NCBI RefSeq assembly: GCF_002563675.1
Contig: NZ_PDJC01000001.1
Coordinates: 2,542,001-2,606,000, forward strand
Source: Propionicimonas paludicola
GTDB taxonomy: Bacteria; Actinomycetota; Actinomycetes; Propionibacteriales; Propionibacteriaceae
DNA length: 64,000 nucleotides
Reading direction: 5' to 3'
Part shown: in pieces, positions 1 through 8,815 of the stretch
Numbering within the stretch: the stretch's first letter is position 1
Layout of the letters: every line of letters starts with the position of its first letter
Position numbers and translations under genes: made by a program
Notes under the pieces: model-generated
What the model was told of the DNA's origin: nothing
Databases searched by the model: none
What the model saw: only the letters and a program-made list of their open reading frames with translations

Positions 1-1
1 C

Positions 2-871
2 ACCACGACCACCACCGATGCGGCGCCGTCGGCGGCCTTCAAGATGGCCAGCTACAACATCTGCAGTTGGGCCGGTGGCTGCTTCGCCAATGCGGGTTGG
101 GACACTCGCCGCGAGCTGATGGCGCGCAGCCTGGCCACCCACGCTCCCGATCTGATCGCCATGCAGGAGGCCAACCGTTCGCCGGACCTGATGGACAGAC
201 TCAGCCAGCTCAGCGGACGCGACTACCGAGTCGTCTCCTACAGCGACCATGCCGAACTGGGCTACAACGCCGATCGGTTCACCCTCGACCCGGATCGCTG
301 GGGGGTGCACGCCTTCACCAACGATCAGAGCAAGAACCTGGTCTGGGCGGTGTTCACCGACCAGATCACCGATCGTCAGATCTTCGCCGTGTCGGTGCAC
401 ATGACCAACAGTGACTCCGGGTCCGCGCAGGCCAACCGGATCGGCCAGGCCAAGGAAGTCGTGGACACCATTGCCGAGAACAACCCCGGCGACCTCCCGG
501 TGGTGATCGGCGGCGACTTCAACGTCAGCAAGCGCAAGGCGGACCACCCCAAGGTCTACTCGACGATGACCGGTGCCGGCTTCATCGACTCGCTGGGCAA
601 CCCGTCCGACTCCCGCTACCCGGACCAGGCCGCACTGGCCGCTCATCGCATCGACGTGGACTACGCCAGCGCCAACCAGTACCAGTCCCTGGCGTTGCGC
701 GCTCAATGGGCCAACGGCTACTGCGTGGACTACCTGTGGCGGGACAGTTCGGTGGCGCTCGACATGGTGCAGACCGTGGTGGATCTGGATACCTCCCGGA
801 GGTTCACCGGACCGGGTGGACGGGCCCCGTCCGACCACAATCTGATCACCGCGTGGATGCACCTCAACTAG
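2..871 (+). CDS. Secreted endonuclease/exonuclease/phosphatase-fold protein, 5' partial
   Basis: The frame is open to the left edge, so the gene begins outside the window; the first internal Met is at 44. The visible part is a complete EEP (DNase I-like, metal-dependent phosphodiesterase) domain: ASYNIC strand, MQEA metal-ligand glutamate, GGDFN, and the terminal PSDHNLI Asp-His. The next gene carries the same domain order after fibronectin-III modules, and both share the late segment (EHRID/AHRID, then DYLW/DYIW), so the two are tandem paralogues. The Thr/Ala-rich residues just before the domain look like a linker from such a module. Substrate (nucleic acid, phospholipid or other phosphoester) cannot be read from the sequence. 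It probably acts outside the cell, by analogy with its neighbour. Confidence 0.85.
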   Translation, partial: TTTTTDAAPSAAFKMASYNICSWAGGCFANAGWDTRRELMARSLATHAPDLIAMQEANRSPDLMDRLSQLSGRDYRVVSYSDHAELGYNADRFTLDPDRWGVHAFTNDQSKNLVWAVFTDQITDRQIFAVSVHMTNSDSGSAQANRIGQAKEVVDTIAENNPGDLPVVIGGDFNVSKRKADHPKVYSTMTGAGFIDSLGNPSDSRYPDQAALAAHRIDVDYASANQYQSLALRAQWANGYCVDYLWRDSSVALDMVQTVVDLDTSRRFTGPGGRAPSDHNLITAWMHLN

Positions 872-1024
872 CCGCCGGCCAGTCTTCAGGAGCCGTCGAG
901 AGTAAGGACTGATTTCCCAACCAGCCCGTGACTAGCCAAGAGAAGCTGTCGTACGGTCAGTAGGTCCGGCTGGTTCGCGTGCCCCGCGCGCCCAGCAATT
1001 CGACATCGTCGAGGAGGCCACAGC

Positions 1025-2599
1025 GTGCCGAGCCTTCGCATCCGCCAACGCGACGGCCGACGGTCCTTGCTGATCGTTGCGCTGAGCCTTGCCTTGAGCG
1101 CCTCCCTGCTCCTGGTTGCGCCCGGTCGGGCCTGGGCGGCGAAGTACGCCAAGCCAACCGGGCTGACCGCGACCGTCAGCGCCAACACCGTGGCCTTGAC
1201 CTGGAAGGCAGTCAAGGGCGCCCCCGGCTACCGGGTGCAGTTCTCCACCGAGCCGAAGATGAACACCTTCGCGACCCTCGACGTGGTCAAGCCCTACGTC
1301 GAGTGGACGAACCTGGACATGGATCCGAATCGGAACGCTCCACGGCTGAGTCCGAACACGACCTACTACTTCCGGGTGAAGGTGATTACCCTCGCCAAGG
1401 CCAACCTGACCTCCTACTCGAAGATCTTGAAGGTCAAGACCGCCAAGGCCGACCGGATGGCTGAGCTGCCTCCGATCGCGCTCAAGGCCACCACCCAGAG
1501 CCCCTCTTCGATGTACCTGTCGTGGTCGTCCCGCGGACCGGGAGTCGTCTACCGGATCCGCTACGGCACCGGCAAGAAGCTCCCCCTCGGCAAGTCCCAG
1601 CTGGCCCACAGCGAGTATCCCGGCATGGTGCTGAGCGGGCTGGCCGCCGGCACCAAGTACTACTACAAGGTTCGGGTGCTCACCCCCGACCGCCTCGGGT
1701 ACCGTTCCGACTACTCCACGACCGGCTCCTTCACCACCGCAAAGAAGGCCGGCTCACCGGTACTCAAGGTCGGCACCTACAACCTGTGCAGCTCCCCCTG
1801 CGCGGGCTGGAACGGAACTCGCGAACCGGCAGCGGTGGCCAACATCGCCGCGCAGTCGCTGGACGTGCTCTATCTGCAGGAGATCTCCACCAGCAAGCTG
1901 CCGAACTTCCTGACCGCGCTGAATGCGGCCTCCGGCCGGCGCTACGTCAGCACCGATCCGGCTAACCGGAACGTCTCGAACACCACTCGGCTGGTGTACG
2001 ACGCCAACCGCCTGTCGATGAAGCCGTCCGAACACGGCATCCAGAAGCTGCCGATCGGCAACTCCTCGACCCAGAAGTACGCGGTCTGGGCGGTGCTGGA
2101 AGACCAACTCAGCGGCAAGCGGTTCTTCGCTGCCAGTACCCACCTGATCGCCGGCGACGGATACTCGGCGCTGCGGCGCACGCAGAGCGAGGAGCTGGTC
2201 CGGCTGATCAAGACGGCCAACGTCGATCAGCTGCCGGTGCTCCTCGGCGGCGACTTCAACTCCGGAAAGAGCTCGAAGCCGGATAACCCGGTGTACGACG
2301 TCATGTCCGGTGCCGGACTGCGCGAGCCCTTGGGCAACCCGACGGGCTCATGGGCGATCAGCTCCGCGGCGACGACCGAGCACCGCATCGACCTGGATTA
2401 CAACAGCTACAACGACTACCTGCCCTACGCGAAGCGCTCGAAGTACCCCAACGCCCACGACATCGACTACATCTGGCACAGCCCGAAGGTCCGGATCGCG
2501 ATGACCCAGATGGTGGTCCAGGTGGACGCCAGCCGGAAGTGGGTCGGCGTACTGCCCTCAGATCACAACCTGCTCACCGCGTGGGTGCACCTGCCCTGA
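1025..2599 (+). CDS. Secreted FnIII-FnIII-EEP phosphodiesterase/nuclease-like protein
   Basis: 524 residues from a GTG start with GAGGAGG about 6 bases upstream. A Sec signal peptide with an Arg-rich n-region and a hydrophobic core ends near AWA-AKY (about residue 38). Two fibronectin type III modules follow (about 40-140 and 150-235; typical TYYFRVKV and KYYYKVRV strands), then an EEP domain (about 245-524) with VGTYNLC, LQEIS, GGDFNSG and SDHNLL. FnIII modules in secreted bacterial hydrolases usually act as spacers or binding modules. It is a tandem paralogue of the preceding gene. No anchor is visible, so it is probably released or held non-covalently at the surface. The substrate is unknown; the family includes secreted nucleases and sphingomyelinases. 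Confidence 0.85.
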   Translation: MPSLRIRQRDGRRSLLIVALSLALSASLLLVAPGRAWAAKYAKPTGLTATVSANTVALTWKAVKGAPGYRVQFSTEPKMNTFATLDVVKPYVEWTNLDMDPNRNAPRLSPNTTYYFRVKVITLAKANLTSYSKILKVKTAKADRMAELPPIALKATTQSPSSMYLSWSSRGPGVVYRIRYGTGKKLPLGKSQLAHSEYPGMVLSGLAAGTKYYYKVRVLTPDRLGYRSDYSTTGSFTTAKKAGSPVLKVGTYNLCSSPCAGWNGTREPAAVANIAAQSLDVLYLQEISTSKLPNFLTALNAASGRRYVSTDPANRNVSNTTRLVYDANRLSMKPSEHGIQKLPIGNSSTQKYAVWAVLEDQLSGKRFFAASTHLIAGDGYSALRRTQSEELVRLIKTANVDQLPVLLGGDFNSGKSSKPDNPVYDVMSGAGLREPLGNPTGSWAISSAATTEHRIDLDYNSYNDYLPYAKRSKYPNAHDIDYIWHSPKVRIAMTQMVVQVDASRKWVGVLPSDHNLLTAWVHLP

Positions 2600-2615
2600 T
2601 CCGAGGGCGGCGAGG

Positions 2616-5048
2616 TCAGTCAAGAATCGCCGGATCGGCCGGCGGGGCGTCCACCAGGTAGCGGTCGAGCACCCGCCGGGAACTGCCTCCGTCGTCCCAC
2701 GGCGTGTAGTCGGCCTGCCACTGGGCGTACCGCGCGGCGAACGCCGCAGCCACCTCGTCGATTCGCCGCAGCGCGTCCAGCACTTCGTCCTGGGTGGAGA
2801 CCACCGGGCCGGGGCCCACCTTCTCCAGGTCGAGGTAGACCCCTCGGAGCTGGTCGCGATACTCGTCCATGTCCGGGGTGAAGAAGATCATCGGACGGCC
2901 GGTCACCGCGTAGTCGAACATGATCGATGAGTAGTCGGTGATCATCACGTCGGAGATCAACAACAGATCGGTGGTGTTCGGGTAGGTGCTCACATCGATC
3001 ACACCGTCCGCGACCTTGGCGGCACTGCCCACCCGGATCACCCGCGAATGCGCACGCAGCAGCACCACATAGTCGGGGCCGAGATCGGCGGCCAGCCGGT
3101 TCACGTCCAGGAAGTCGACCAGCTCGGTGCGATCGTCGCGCCAGGTGGGCGCGTACAGGATCACGCGCTGACTCGGACGAATGCCGAGCACCTCGCGGAT
3201 CGGTGCCGGATCGCCGTTCACCAGCAGATCGTTACGCGGGTAGCCCTCTTCGTAGATCGGCGGGTTCGAGAGGTACGACTCCCGGAACACCCGTGTCGAG
3301 TGCGGGTTCTGGGACAGCAGCAGATCCCACTTCTTGCGCTCGCCGAGCATGAACTCGCGCTCCTCGGCGTCGAGCTGCTCGCCGCGGTCCAGGCCGACCT
3401 TCTTGTACATGGTGCCGTGCCAGGTCTGCATCACGGTCTGGCCATCGCGCGGCGCGAACCGAGCCCGCAGCCAGTCGTTGACCACCAGCCATCGCGACTC
3501 CGCACGGGCCCGCCACCAGTCGGTGGTGGCATCCACCACGGCCCGGTCGCCCTCGGGGACGGCCACCGACAGGTCCCGCACCGCCCAGACGCGGGGCACC
3601 TTCGGATGCCGCTCGGCGAGCTCATTGCGCAGCGCAAGTGGGCTACAGCCGCACTGTCGCCCGTAGAAGCTCTCGAAGTACATCTGATCGATGATCGGCC
3701 ACACCCCGCCGAGATAGTCGGCCTGAATCCGTGCCTGGTTGTGGGTGCCGATCTCGTCGTCGCGCAGCGGGATCTCCAGGCGCGGGGCGAGCGTGCGTCC
3801 GGCGCCAACGGCGTAGTAGAGCCGGAACCAGTAGTTCAGCTCCGAGGACGGTGCCAACTCGACCACGGCGGTCGAGCAGCGCACCTGCAACGAGGTGCCG
3901 TCCGCGGCGAACGCCCGCAACGTCATTCGTCCGATCTGCGGCGGCAATGCCGGCAGGTTCCACTTCGACTGCAGGAAGGGCACCACGAGCCGGAAGTCGG
4001 TGCCGTCGCAGGTGAGCTGGCCGGCCCGAACGTCCCGCTCATTGGCGAGTTCGAAGCGCGCCTGGCTGAGGTCCCCGCTGCTCTTGCCGACAACCTCCAG
4101 GCACGGCTGATCGGCACCGATCAATGCCACGCCGGTCACCAGCGCCCACGGCCCGCCGACGTTGAGGTACAGCCCGCTGCCCTCGCCGGCCTCGGCCAGA
4201 AGCGGATGGGCGTCGATCAGCGCGGCGGAGGCGACCACCACCGGGAGCTGGGCGCCGTCGACCCGGGCCACCACTCGGTACTGGCTCCATGCCCCATCGG
4301 GCAGGGTCGGCAACGGCCCCTCGAGGAAGCTGCGGCCATCGGCGCGGACGATCTGCAGCGGAACGCGGCCATCCTCGGCGACCAGGGCCGCCTCGGTGAT
4401 GCCGTCCGCCGACTCGACATCGATCCGGATGCCACCCTCGGGAGTCAGTTCAAGATCGGTTGCCACCGGACGGTCGGCGCGAACCTCGAGAGTGAGCCCG
4501 CCGGCCGACCAGGTCGGAATGACGATGGCGCCCCCACGACGGCCGGCCATCAGATAACCGGCCGAGCCCAGCGCGTAGTGCTTGCGGAACCGTCCCTGGG
4601 CCTCGTGCCCGGGCACCGCGACTCCTGCTCGCAGCTGCCAGACCTGGCCGGTTCGCAGCCTGCGGAGATCGGTGAGCGAACCGACAGCGATGAAGCAGGT
4701 GCCGGAGTAGTCCCGCGAGGTCGTGGCCCCGTTGAAGGACTGGTTGACCTCGGGGGACGGGCTCGGGCTCGTGGCCAGCGGGACGAACCGCTTGATGCCC
4801 GACTGAAGCTCGAGCCACAGCTGAAGGCGCGGCTGCTGACCGGTGTAGTCGACGCCGCGGTCGTACGCCCAGCCGGTGACCTCGAACCGGTCGTCGTCCA
4901 GCCAGCGGAAGCTGCGCAGTTCGGCGACCCAGTCGTCGGCCACCGGGAACAGCGCCTCGGGAAGCTGCGTCCGGGCACGCCAGTGCCGAGTCGTCCGGCT
5001 CAGCGTGCGGACCAGCCGGCCCCGGACGCGGTCGAGTCGGCTAGCCAT
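2616..5048 (-). CDS. CDP-glycerol glycerophosphotransferase family protein (TagF/TagB type)
   Basis: 810 residues. The C-terminal part (about 430-800) is a Glyphos_transf domain with TWHGTMYKK (catalytic-type His), YPRNDLL, LYAPTWRDD, RAHSR and TDYSSIMFDYA. This family transfers glycerol- or ribitol-phosphate from a CDP-alditol to a polyprenyl-linked acceptor during teichoic acid synthesis on the inner face of the membrane. The N-terminal ~420 residues are beta-rich and unassigned; they may bind acceptor or partners. The start overlaps the stop of the upstream cytidylyltransferase fusion by 8 bases, so the two are co-expressed: one would make CDP-glycerol and the other use it. Polymerase (TagF) and primase (TagB) activity cannot be told apart here. 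Confidence 0.85.
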   Translation of the reverse strand: MASRLDRVRGRLVRTLSRTTRHWRARTQLPEALFPVADDWVAELRSFRWLDDDRFEVTGWAYDRGVDYTGQQPRLQLWLELQSGIKRFVPLATSPSPSPEVNQSFNGATTSRDYSGTCFIAVGSLTDLRRLRTGQVWQLRAGVAVPGHEAQGRFRKHYALGSAGYLMAGRRGGAIVIPTWSAGGLTLEVRADRPVATDLELTPEGGIRIDVESADGITEAALVAEDGRVPLQIVRADGRSFLEGPLPTLPDGAWSQYRVVARVDGAQLPVVVASAALIDAHPLLAEAGEGSGLYLNVGGPWALVTGVALIGADQPCLEVVGKSSGDLSQARFELANERDVRAGQLTCDGTDFRLVVPFLQSKWNLPALPPQIGRMTLRAFAADGTSLQVRCSTAVVELAPSSELNYWFRLYYAVGAGRTLAPRLEIPLRDDEIGTHNQARIQADYLGGVWPIIDQMYFESFYGRQCGCSPLALRNELAERHPKVPRVWAVRDLSVAVPEGDRAVVDATTDWWRARAESRWLVVNDWLRARFAPRDGQTVMQTWHGTMYKKVGLDRGEQLDAEEREFMLGERKKWDLLLSQNPHSTRVFRESYLSNPPIYEEGYPRNDLLVNGDPAPIREVLGIRPSQRVILYAPTWRDDRTELVDFLDVNRLAADLGPDYVVLLRAHSRVIRVGSAAKVADGVIDVSTYPNTTDLLLISDVMITDYSSIMFDYAVTGRPMIFFTPDMDEYRDQLRGVYLDLEKVGPGPVVSTQDEVLDALRRIDEVAAAFAARYAQWQADYTPWDDGGSSRRVLDRYLVDAPPADPAILD

Positions 5049-6408
5049 CCAGGCTCCCCTGACCAGCGGCAGCGCCGAAGATCTCGGCCGACGCGCGTGC
5101 GGTTTCCAGAATCCCGGCGATCGCGATCGACTCCTGCGGCGGGTACTTGAAGCTGGCCGTCCGGCCGTCTCTGATCAAGGCCGCGAAGTCGGCGAGTTCG
5201 TAGCGCAAGCCATCCCCTTCGAACTTGTAGAAGTACTTCCGGTTCCGTGACGGGTCCTCGAAGCGTGCCTCGAAGTACTCGGTGAGCCACCACGGCGCCG
5301 GGACGTAGATGTAGCCCTCCGTGCCGGAGATCACCAGGTGTCCCTCGGACTTGACGCCGATCCCGGTCCGGGCGATCGCGACCGCGTTGGGGTAGTCGAG
5401 ATCGACCTGGCTGAACAGCTCGACCTCGGAGCCCGCCGGACGATAGCTGCGGGTCCGGACCTGGGTGAAGCCGGTTCCCAGAATCTTCACCGCGGCCAGC
5501 AGCGGGTAGCTGGCCAGCTCGGACAGGCTGCCGCCGTCCGGGGCCTCGGTCTCCCGTCCGCCGCGGATGAGCTTGGTGAAGGTGGCGTCGACCGATCGGA
5601 TGTCCCCGATCGAACCGCTCCGGGCGATCGCGATCAGGTGCTGGAAGCCGGGGCTGAAGGCGGTCTTCACGGCCTCAACCAGGACCAGGCCGGCTTCCTC
5701 GGCCTGGGCGTACAGCTCCGTAGCCTGGGCGGCCGACAGCGTCAGCGGCTTCTCGCAGAGCACGTGGACGCCGGCCGCGAGTGCCCGCGCAACGAGGTCG
5801 TAGTGGGTGCCGTGCGGGCCGGCGATGTAGACCGCCCGCACCCGGGTCAGCAGTTCGTCGTAGCTCGCGCAGCTGCGCTCGAGTTCGAACCGGGAGGCGA
5901 ACTCGGCGGCGTGTTCAGGGGTCCTGCTCCACACGGCTTCGACGCTGACGCCGCTGACGTAGCGGGCTTCGGCAACGAAGCGGGCCGCGATGCGTCCCGA
6001 GCCGGCGACACCGATCGACAAGATGCCTTGGTTCTCCTGCCGCAGCAGGGTGCTGGACACGCCCTTGGTGCGGTCGAGGTAGACGACCTGGCAGTAGTCG
6101 CGCAGATAGTCGAACCGCCCGGCCCAGTCCGATCCGATGGCGAAGATGTCGACGCCCAGCCGCTGGATGTCGTGGATCTTCTGGCCTTCGTACTCCTCGA
6201 TGACCACCTCGTCGACCAGACCGCAGTCGGTGACGTTGCGGACTCGCTCCATCAGCGATTGGCTCACGTTGAGCTTGCCGCGAGAGCTGTCGTAGTTGTC
6301 CGTGGTGACACCCACGATGAGATAGTCGCCGAGGGCCTTGGCGCGCTCCAGCAGGCGCCGGTGGCCTTCGTGGAACAGGTCAAAGGTCCCGTAGGTGATG
6401 ACGCGCAC
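5041..6408 (-). CDS. Glycerol-3-phosphate cytidylyltransferase (TagD-like) fused to a GFO/IDH/MocA oxidoreductase
   Basis: 455 residues from a GTG at 6406-6408, chosen because GGGAGG lies 7 bases upstream and VRVITYGTFDLFHEGH is the canonical TagD beginning; the frame stays open to 6444. Residues 1-130 form the nucleotidyltransferase (HEGH for CTP binding, TKGVSSTLLR near the end). Residues about 135-455 form a Rossmann oxidoreductase (GVAGSGRIAARF, GPHGTHYDL, CEKPLTLS). The first half would convert glycerol-3-phosphate and CTP to CDP-glycerol; the second half uses NAD(P), but its substrate is unknown. It forms an operon with the CDP-glycerol transferase downstream. The fusion itself is the odd feature. 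Confidence 0.88.
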   Translation of the reverse strand: MRVITYGTFDLFHEGHRRLLERAKALGDYLIVGVTTDNYDSSRGKLNVSQSLMERVRNVTDCGLVDEVVIEEYEGQKIHDIQRLGVDIFAIGSDWAGRFDYLRDYCQVVYLDRTKGVSSTLLRQENQGILSIGVAGSGRIAARFVAEARYVSGVSVEAVWSRTPEHAAEFASRFELERSCASYDELLTRVRAVYIAGPHGTHYDLVARALAAGVHVLCEKPLTLSAAQATELYAQAEEAGLVLVEAVKTAFSPGFQHLIAIARSGSIGDIRSVDATFTKLIRGGRETEAPDGGSLSELASYPLLAAVKILGTGFTQVRTRSYRPAGSEVELFSQVDLDYPNAVAIARTGIGVKSEGHLVISGTEGYIYVPAPWWLTEYFEARFEDPSRNRKYFYKFEGDGLRYELADFAALIRDGRTASFKYPPQESIAIAGILETARASAEIFGAAAGQGSLDG

Positions 6409-6507
6409 TACCGAGCCTCCCACGATCGCCTCATAGCCTGACACGTCATCGTAGCGGCAGTCGCCCTATCGAATCTGGTTCCGCGGCATACCCCACGGAG
6501 TGCGCGA

Positions 6508-7197
6508 CTAGCGCTTGGACTTCGAGCGGCGCCGGATCACGCTGATCACCACTCCGAGAGCGACCAGCAGGACCACGCCGATCGCAGCGACTCCCGCCCA
6601 GAGCGCCGCCGAGCTGCCCAGCAGCGGCTGGGGCGCGGGCGCGGACGAGGCGGTCGCCGGAGTGGCCATCGAAGGAGTCGGGCTCCCGCTCGGGGAGTCC
6701 GTCGCGACCGGGGTCGGCAGCTCGGTGCTGGTGTCGACCGACGGCGAGACCAACACCGTGGGCTGAGCGGCATTGCCCGACCAGCGTTCGTCCGGCAGCG
6801 TGGTCCACGTGCCCGGCCCATAGCTGAACTGGAAGGCGCCGCCCTCCACCTGCCCATCCTTACGATTCACCTGATAATGAACTGTGTAAGTTCCCTTGGG
6901 AAGGTTGGGCTTCACCTGTGCGCTGACATTGGTACCCTCGACAATCAGGCTGTTGATGTTGACACTATTGCCACGGCTATTGGTCACCACAATCTGCGCG
7001 GCAGCAGCATCGACCTCGCGGACGAAGGCGAGCACAACCCCCGAAGGTGGAGCATCGAGTTGCTGATGGGGATACGGATCACTGGCCTCCAGCACCGCCT
7101 CCTGGGCATGCGCCGGAGCGCCTCCCAGGGCCACCAGAAGACTCGCCACAAGCGCGATCAGTCCGCCCCACACGCCGAACCTTGACCGGCTGTTCAT
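6508..7197 (-). CDS. CopC-domain surface protein with C-terminal membrane anchor
   Basis: 229 residues; the start at 7197 is set by GGAGG 5 bases upstream. A signal peptide ends at AHA-QEA. A CopC/YobA-type Ig-like domain follows (about 32-125: SDPYPHQQLDAPPSGVVLAF, then YTVHYQV and DGQVEGGAFQFSYG), then a Ser/Thr/Pro linker (about 140-190), one transmembrane helix and an RRRSKSKR tail. CopC proteins bind copper outside the membrane. Here the mature N-terminus is Gln, not the His that usually supplies copper ligands, so copper binding is doubtful. The gene is divergent from the phospholipase-D-like gene, with a palindrome between them. Confidence 0.8.
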   Translation of the reverse strand: MNSRSRFGVWGGLIALVASLLVALGGAPAHAQEAVLEASDPYPHQQLDAPPSGVVLAFVREVDAAAAQIVVTNSRGNSVNINSLIVEGTNVSAQVKPNLPKGTYTVHYQVNRKDGQVEGGAFQFSYGPGTWTTLPDERWSGNAAQPTVLVSPSVDTSTELPTPVATDSPSGSPTPSMATPATASSAPAPQPLLGSSAALWAGVAAIGVVLLVALGVVISVIRRRSKSKR

Positions 7198-7252
7198 GAC
7201 ACCTCCAGGAGTATCGGGCCGCCTCACAACATTTGCCCAGGCAGACACCTGC

Positions 7253-7265
7253 GTATACTGTATAC
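7253..7265. promoter_or_regulatory. 13-bp palindrome GTATAC-T-GTATAC in a divergent promoter region
   Basis: A perfect inverted repeat lies in an unusually AT-rich stretch between the divergent CopC-like (start 7197) and PLD-like (start 7364) genes. Its position suits an operator serving both promoters. No regulator is encoded beside it, and the binding protein is unknown. Confidence 0.45.
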
Positions 7266-7363
7266 ACCAGACGCAAGCAATTTCCATCCGGCTTGGCGAT
7301 AACGACCCACCCCGGACAATGACTGTCGGTAACGATCCGCAAAGATACGGTGGCAAATCCAGT

Positions 7364-8815
7364 ATGGGAAATAAAAGGGCAAACCGCGCATCGCGATTGT
7401 TCGCGCTCACATTATGCTTGTCGCTCATTTTCGGCCTGGGAGCCACCCCCGCAACGGCCGTCGATTTCACTACGGACTCGGACGGGAAGATCGTCGAGCC
7501 GACGCCCAATGGCAGCAGCTGCCCGACCCTGTCAAATGTCCGACCGGTGGAAGTCTGGTACAACCTTCGCGACTTGGACGAGCGCGGTTACAGCGATCCT
7601 GGAAACCACGACCCGTGGCCATTCATGGTGAAGTCCGCCCAGGTCATTTGCGCGGCGGCACCCGGGGCCACGATCCGGATCGGGATGTATTTCATTCGCG
7701 CTCTGGGCACGATGAGCAGTTCCGGATTGGGTTCACGCCCGGAGACCGACCCTGAGGTCATCTATGACGCTCTGGACTGGGTGCACAAGAATCGCGGAGT
7801 CAAGATCAACATTGTGCTCGAGAAGCGCGCGATGCCGTCCGCGTCGCGGAGCCAGGTGAGTAAGAGACTGGGCTCGATCGCGTCCATCGAATACTGCAGC
7901 CACGGCTGCTTCAACACCCGCAACAAGCCGACCAAGATCCTCAAGAATGGCCTTGAGGAGACGATGGACTACATCAACCACGAGAAGATCATCGCCATCA
8001 ATCACACGGTGTGGGGACCCTCGGACGCCAATCCCGGTTCGGACGACTCCGTGGTGCTGTCCTCCTCGGGCAACTGGGCTCGGAGCCAGACGCGCCTGTT
8101 CATTCAGGAGTCGGTGCTGGTCTACGGAGACCAGCGTTACCACCAGCTGATGGCCGACCGCTTCGATGCCATGAGGTACTGCGCGAAGTCCGGCTGCAAG
8201 ACCAACAAGGGCTTCACCTCCGAGCAGAAGAACTGGCTGAAGAAGAAGCGACTGATCTGGGTCGACACCATTTCGTCGGGCCACCCCACCTCCAACGGAC
8301 GCGGAACGCGGGTTGCCTTTGCGCCGGCACCGACCTCCACTCGCGACTACTACCAGCAAGCGCTGGACAAGGTCGACTGCGGGGTTCAGAACCGCATTCG
8401 GATCGCGATGTTCCGGCTGACCGATGATGCCGCGAAGAAGCTGGTGACCAACATGTCGAGCCTGAAGAAGCAGGGCTGCGATATCAAGATCGTGCTCACC
8501 TCACCGGTCGGCAACTATGCGGTGACGTCCGTGGTGAAGAAGATGCTCAAGAAGTCGGGGATCTGGTTCAAGTGCTCGCCGGTGTCGCTGCACACCAAGC
8601 TGGTGTTGATCGGCTCGACCACCGGCAATGAGGCCAAGGTCATGACGAGCACGGCCGCAATGGGCGTCCTTTCTCTCACCCAGAGTGACGAGCACACCAC
8701 CACCTTCGATTCCACTCGGGCCACCCTGCCGGAGTACAAGGAAGCAATCAGACACGTGTACGGCGATTACATGGCGGGCTGGACCGAGATCGCGAGCAAG
8801 GCGAAGGGCTGCTGA
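7364..8815 (+). CDS. Secreted phospholipase D-fold protein (two HxK motifs)
   Basis: 483 residues from the ATG at 7364; the frame is open upstream into the divergent promoter, but the signal peptide (MGNKRANR then a hydrophobic core, ending ATA-VDF) fixes this start. The two halves of a PLD fold carry HEK (NHEKIIAINH, followed by SSSGNW) and HTK (LHTKLVLIG, followed by MTSTAAM). These are the paired catalytic His/Lys motifs of the superfamily, here with the distal Asp not obvious. The enzyme would cleave phosphodiesters outside the cell. The stop overlaps the next start (TGATG), so it is co-translated with the FnIII protein. Only a weak GGTGG precedes the start. The first part of the gene is AT-richer than its neighbours. 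Confidence 0.8.
   Translation: MGNKRANRASRLFALTLCLSLIFGLGATPATAVDFTTDSDGKIVEPTPNGSSCPTLSNVRPVEVWYNLRDLDERGYSDPGNHDPWPFMVKSAQVICAAAPGATIRIGMYFIRALGTMSSSGLGSRPETDPEVIYDALDWVHKNRGVKINIVLEKRAMPSASRSQVSKRLGSIASIEYCSHGCFNTRNKPTKILKNGLEETMDYINHEKIIAINHTVWGPSDANPGSDDSVVLSSSGNWARSQTRLFIQESVLVYGDQRYHQLMADRFDAMRYCAKSGCKTNKGFTSEQKNWLKKKRLIWVDTISSGHPTSNGRGTRVAFAPAPTSTRDYYQQALDKVDCGVQNRIRIAMFRLTDDAAKKLVTNMSSLKKQGCDIKIVLTSPVGNYAVTSVVKKMLKKSGIWFKCSPVSLHTKLVLIGSTTGNEAKVMTSTAAMGVLSLTQSDEHTTTFDSTRATLPEYKEAIRHVYGDYMAGWTEIASKAKGC

Noticed and set aside
3048-5150. A 700-codon open frame on the plus strand
   Set aside because: It is the mirror of the CDP-glycerol transferase gene on the minus strand; composition is Gly/Arg/Gln-rich with no domain, as expected from high third-position GC.
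7196-7363. N-terminal extension of the PLD-like protein to 7196
   Set aside because: It would run through the divergent promoter and bury the signal peptide; the ATG at 7364 gives a normal secreted precursor.
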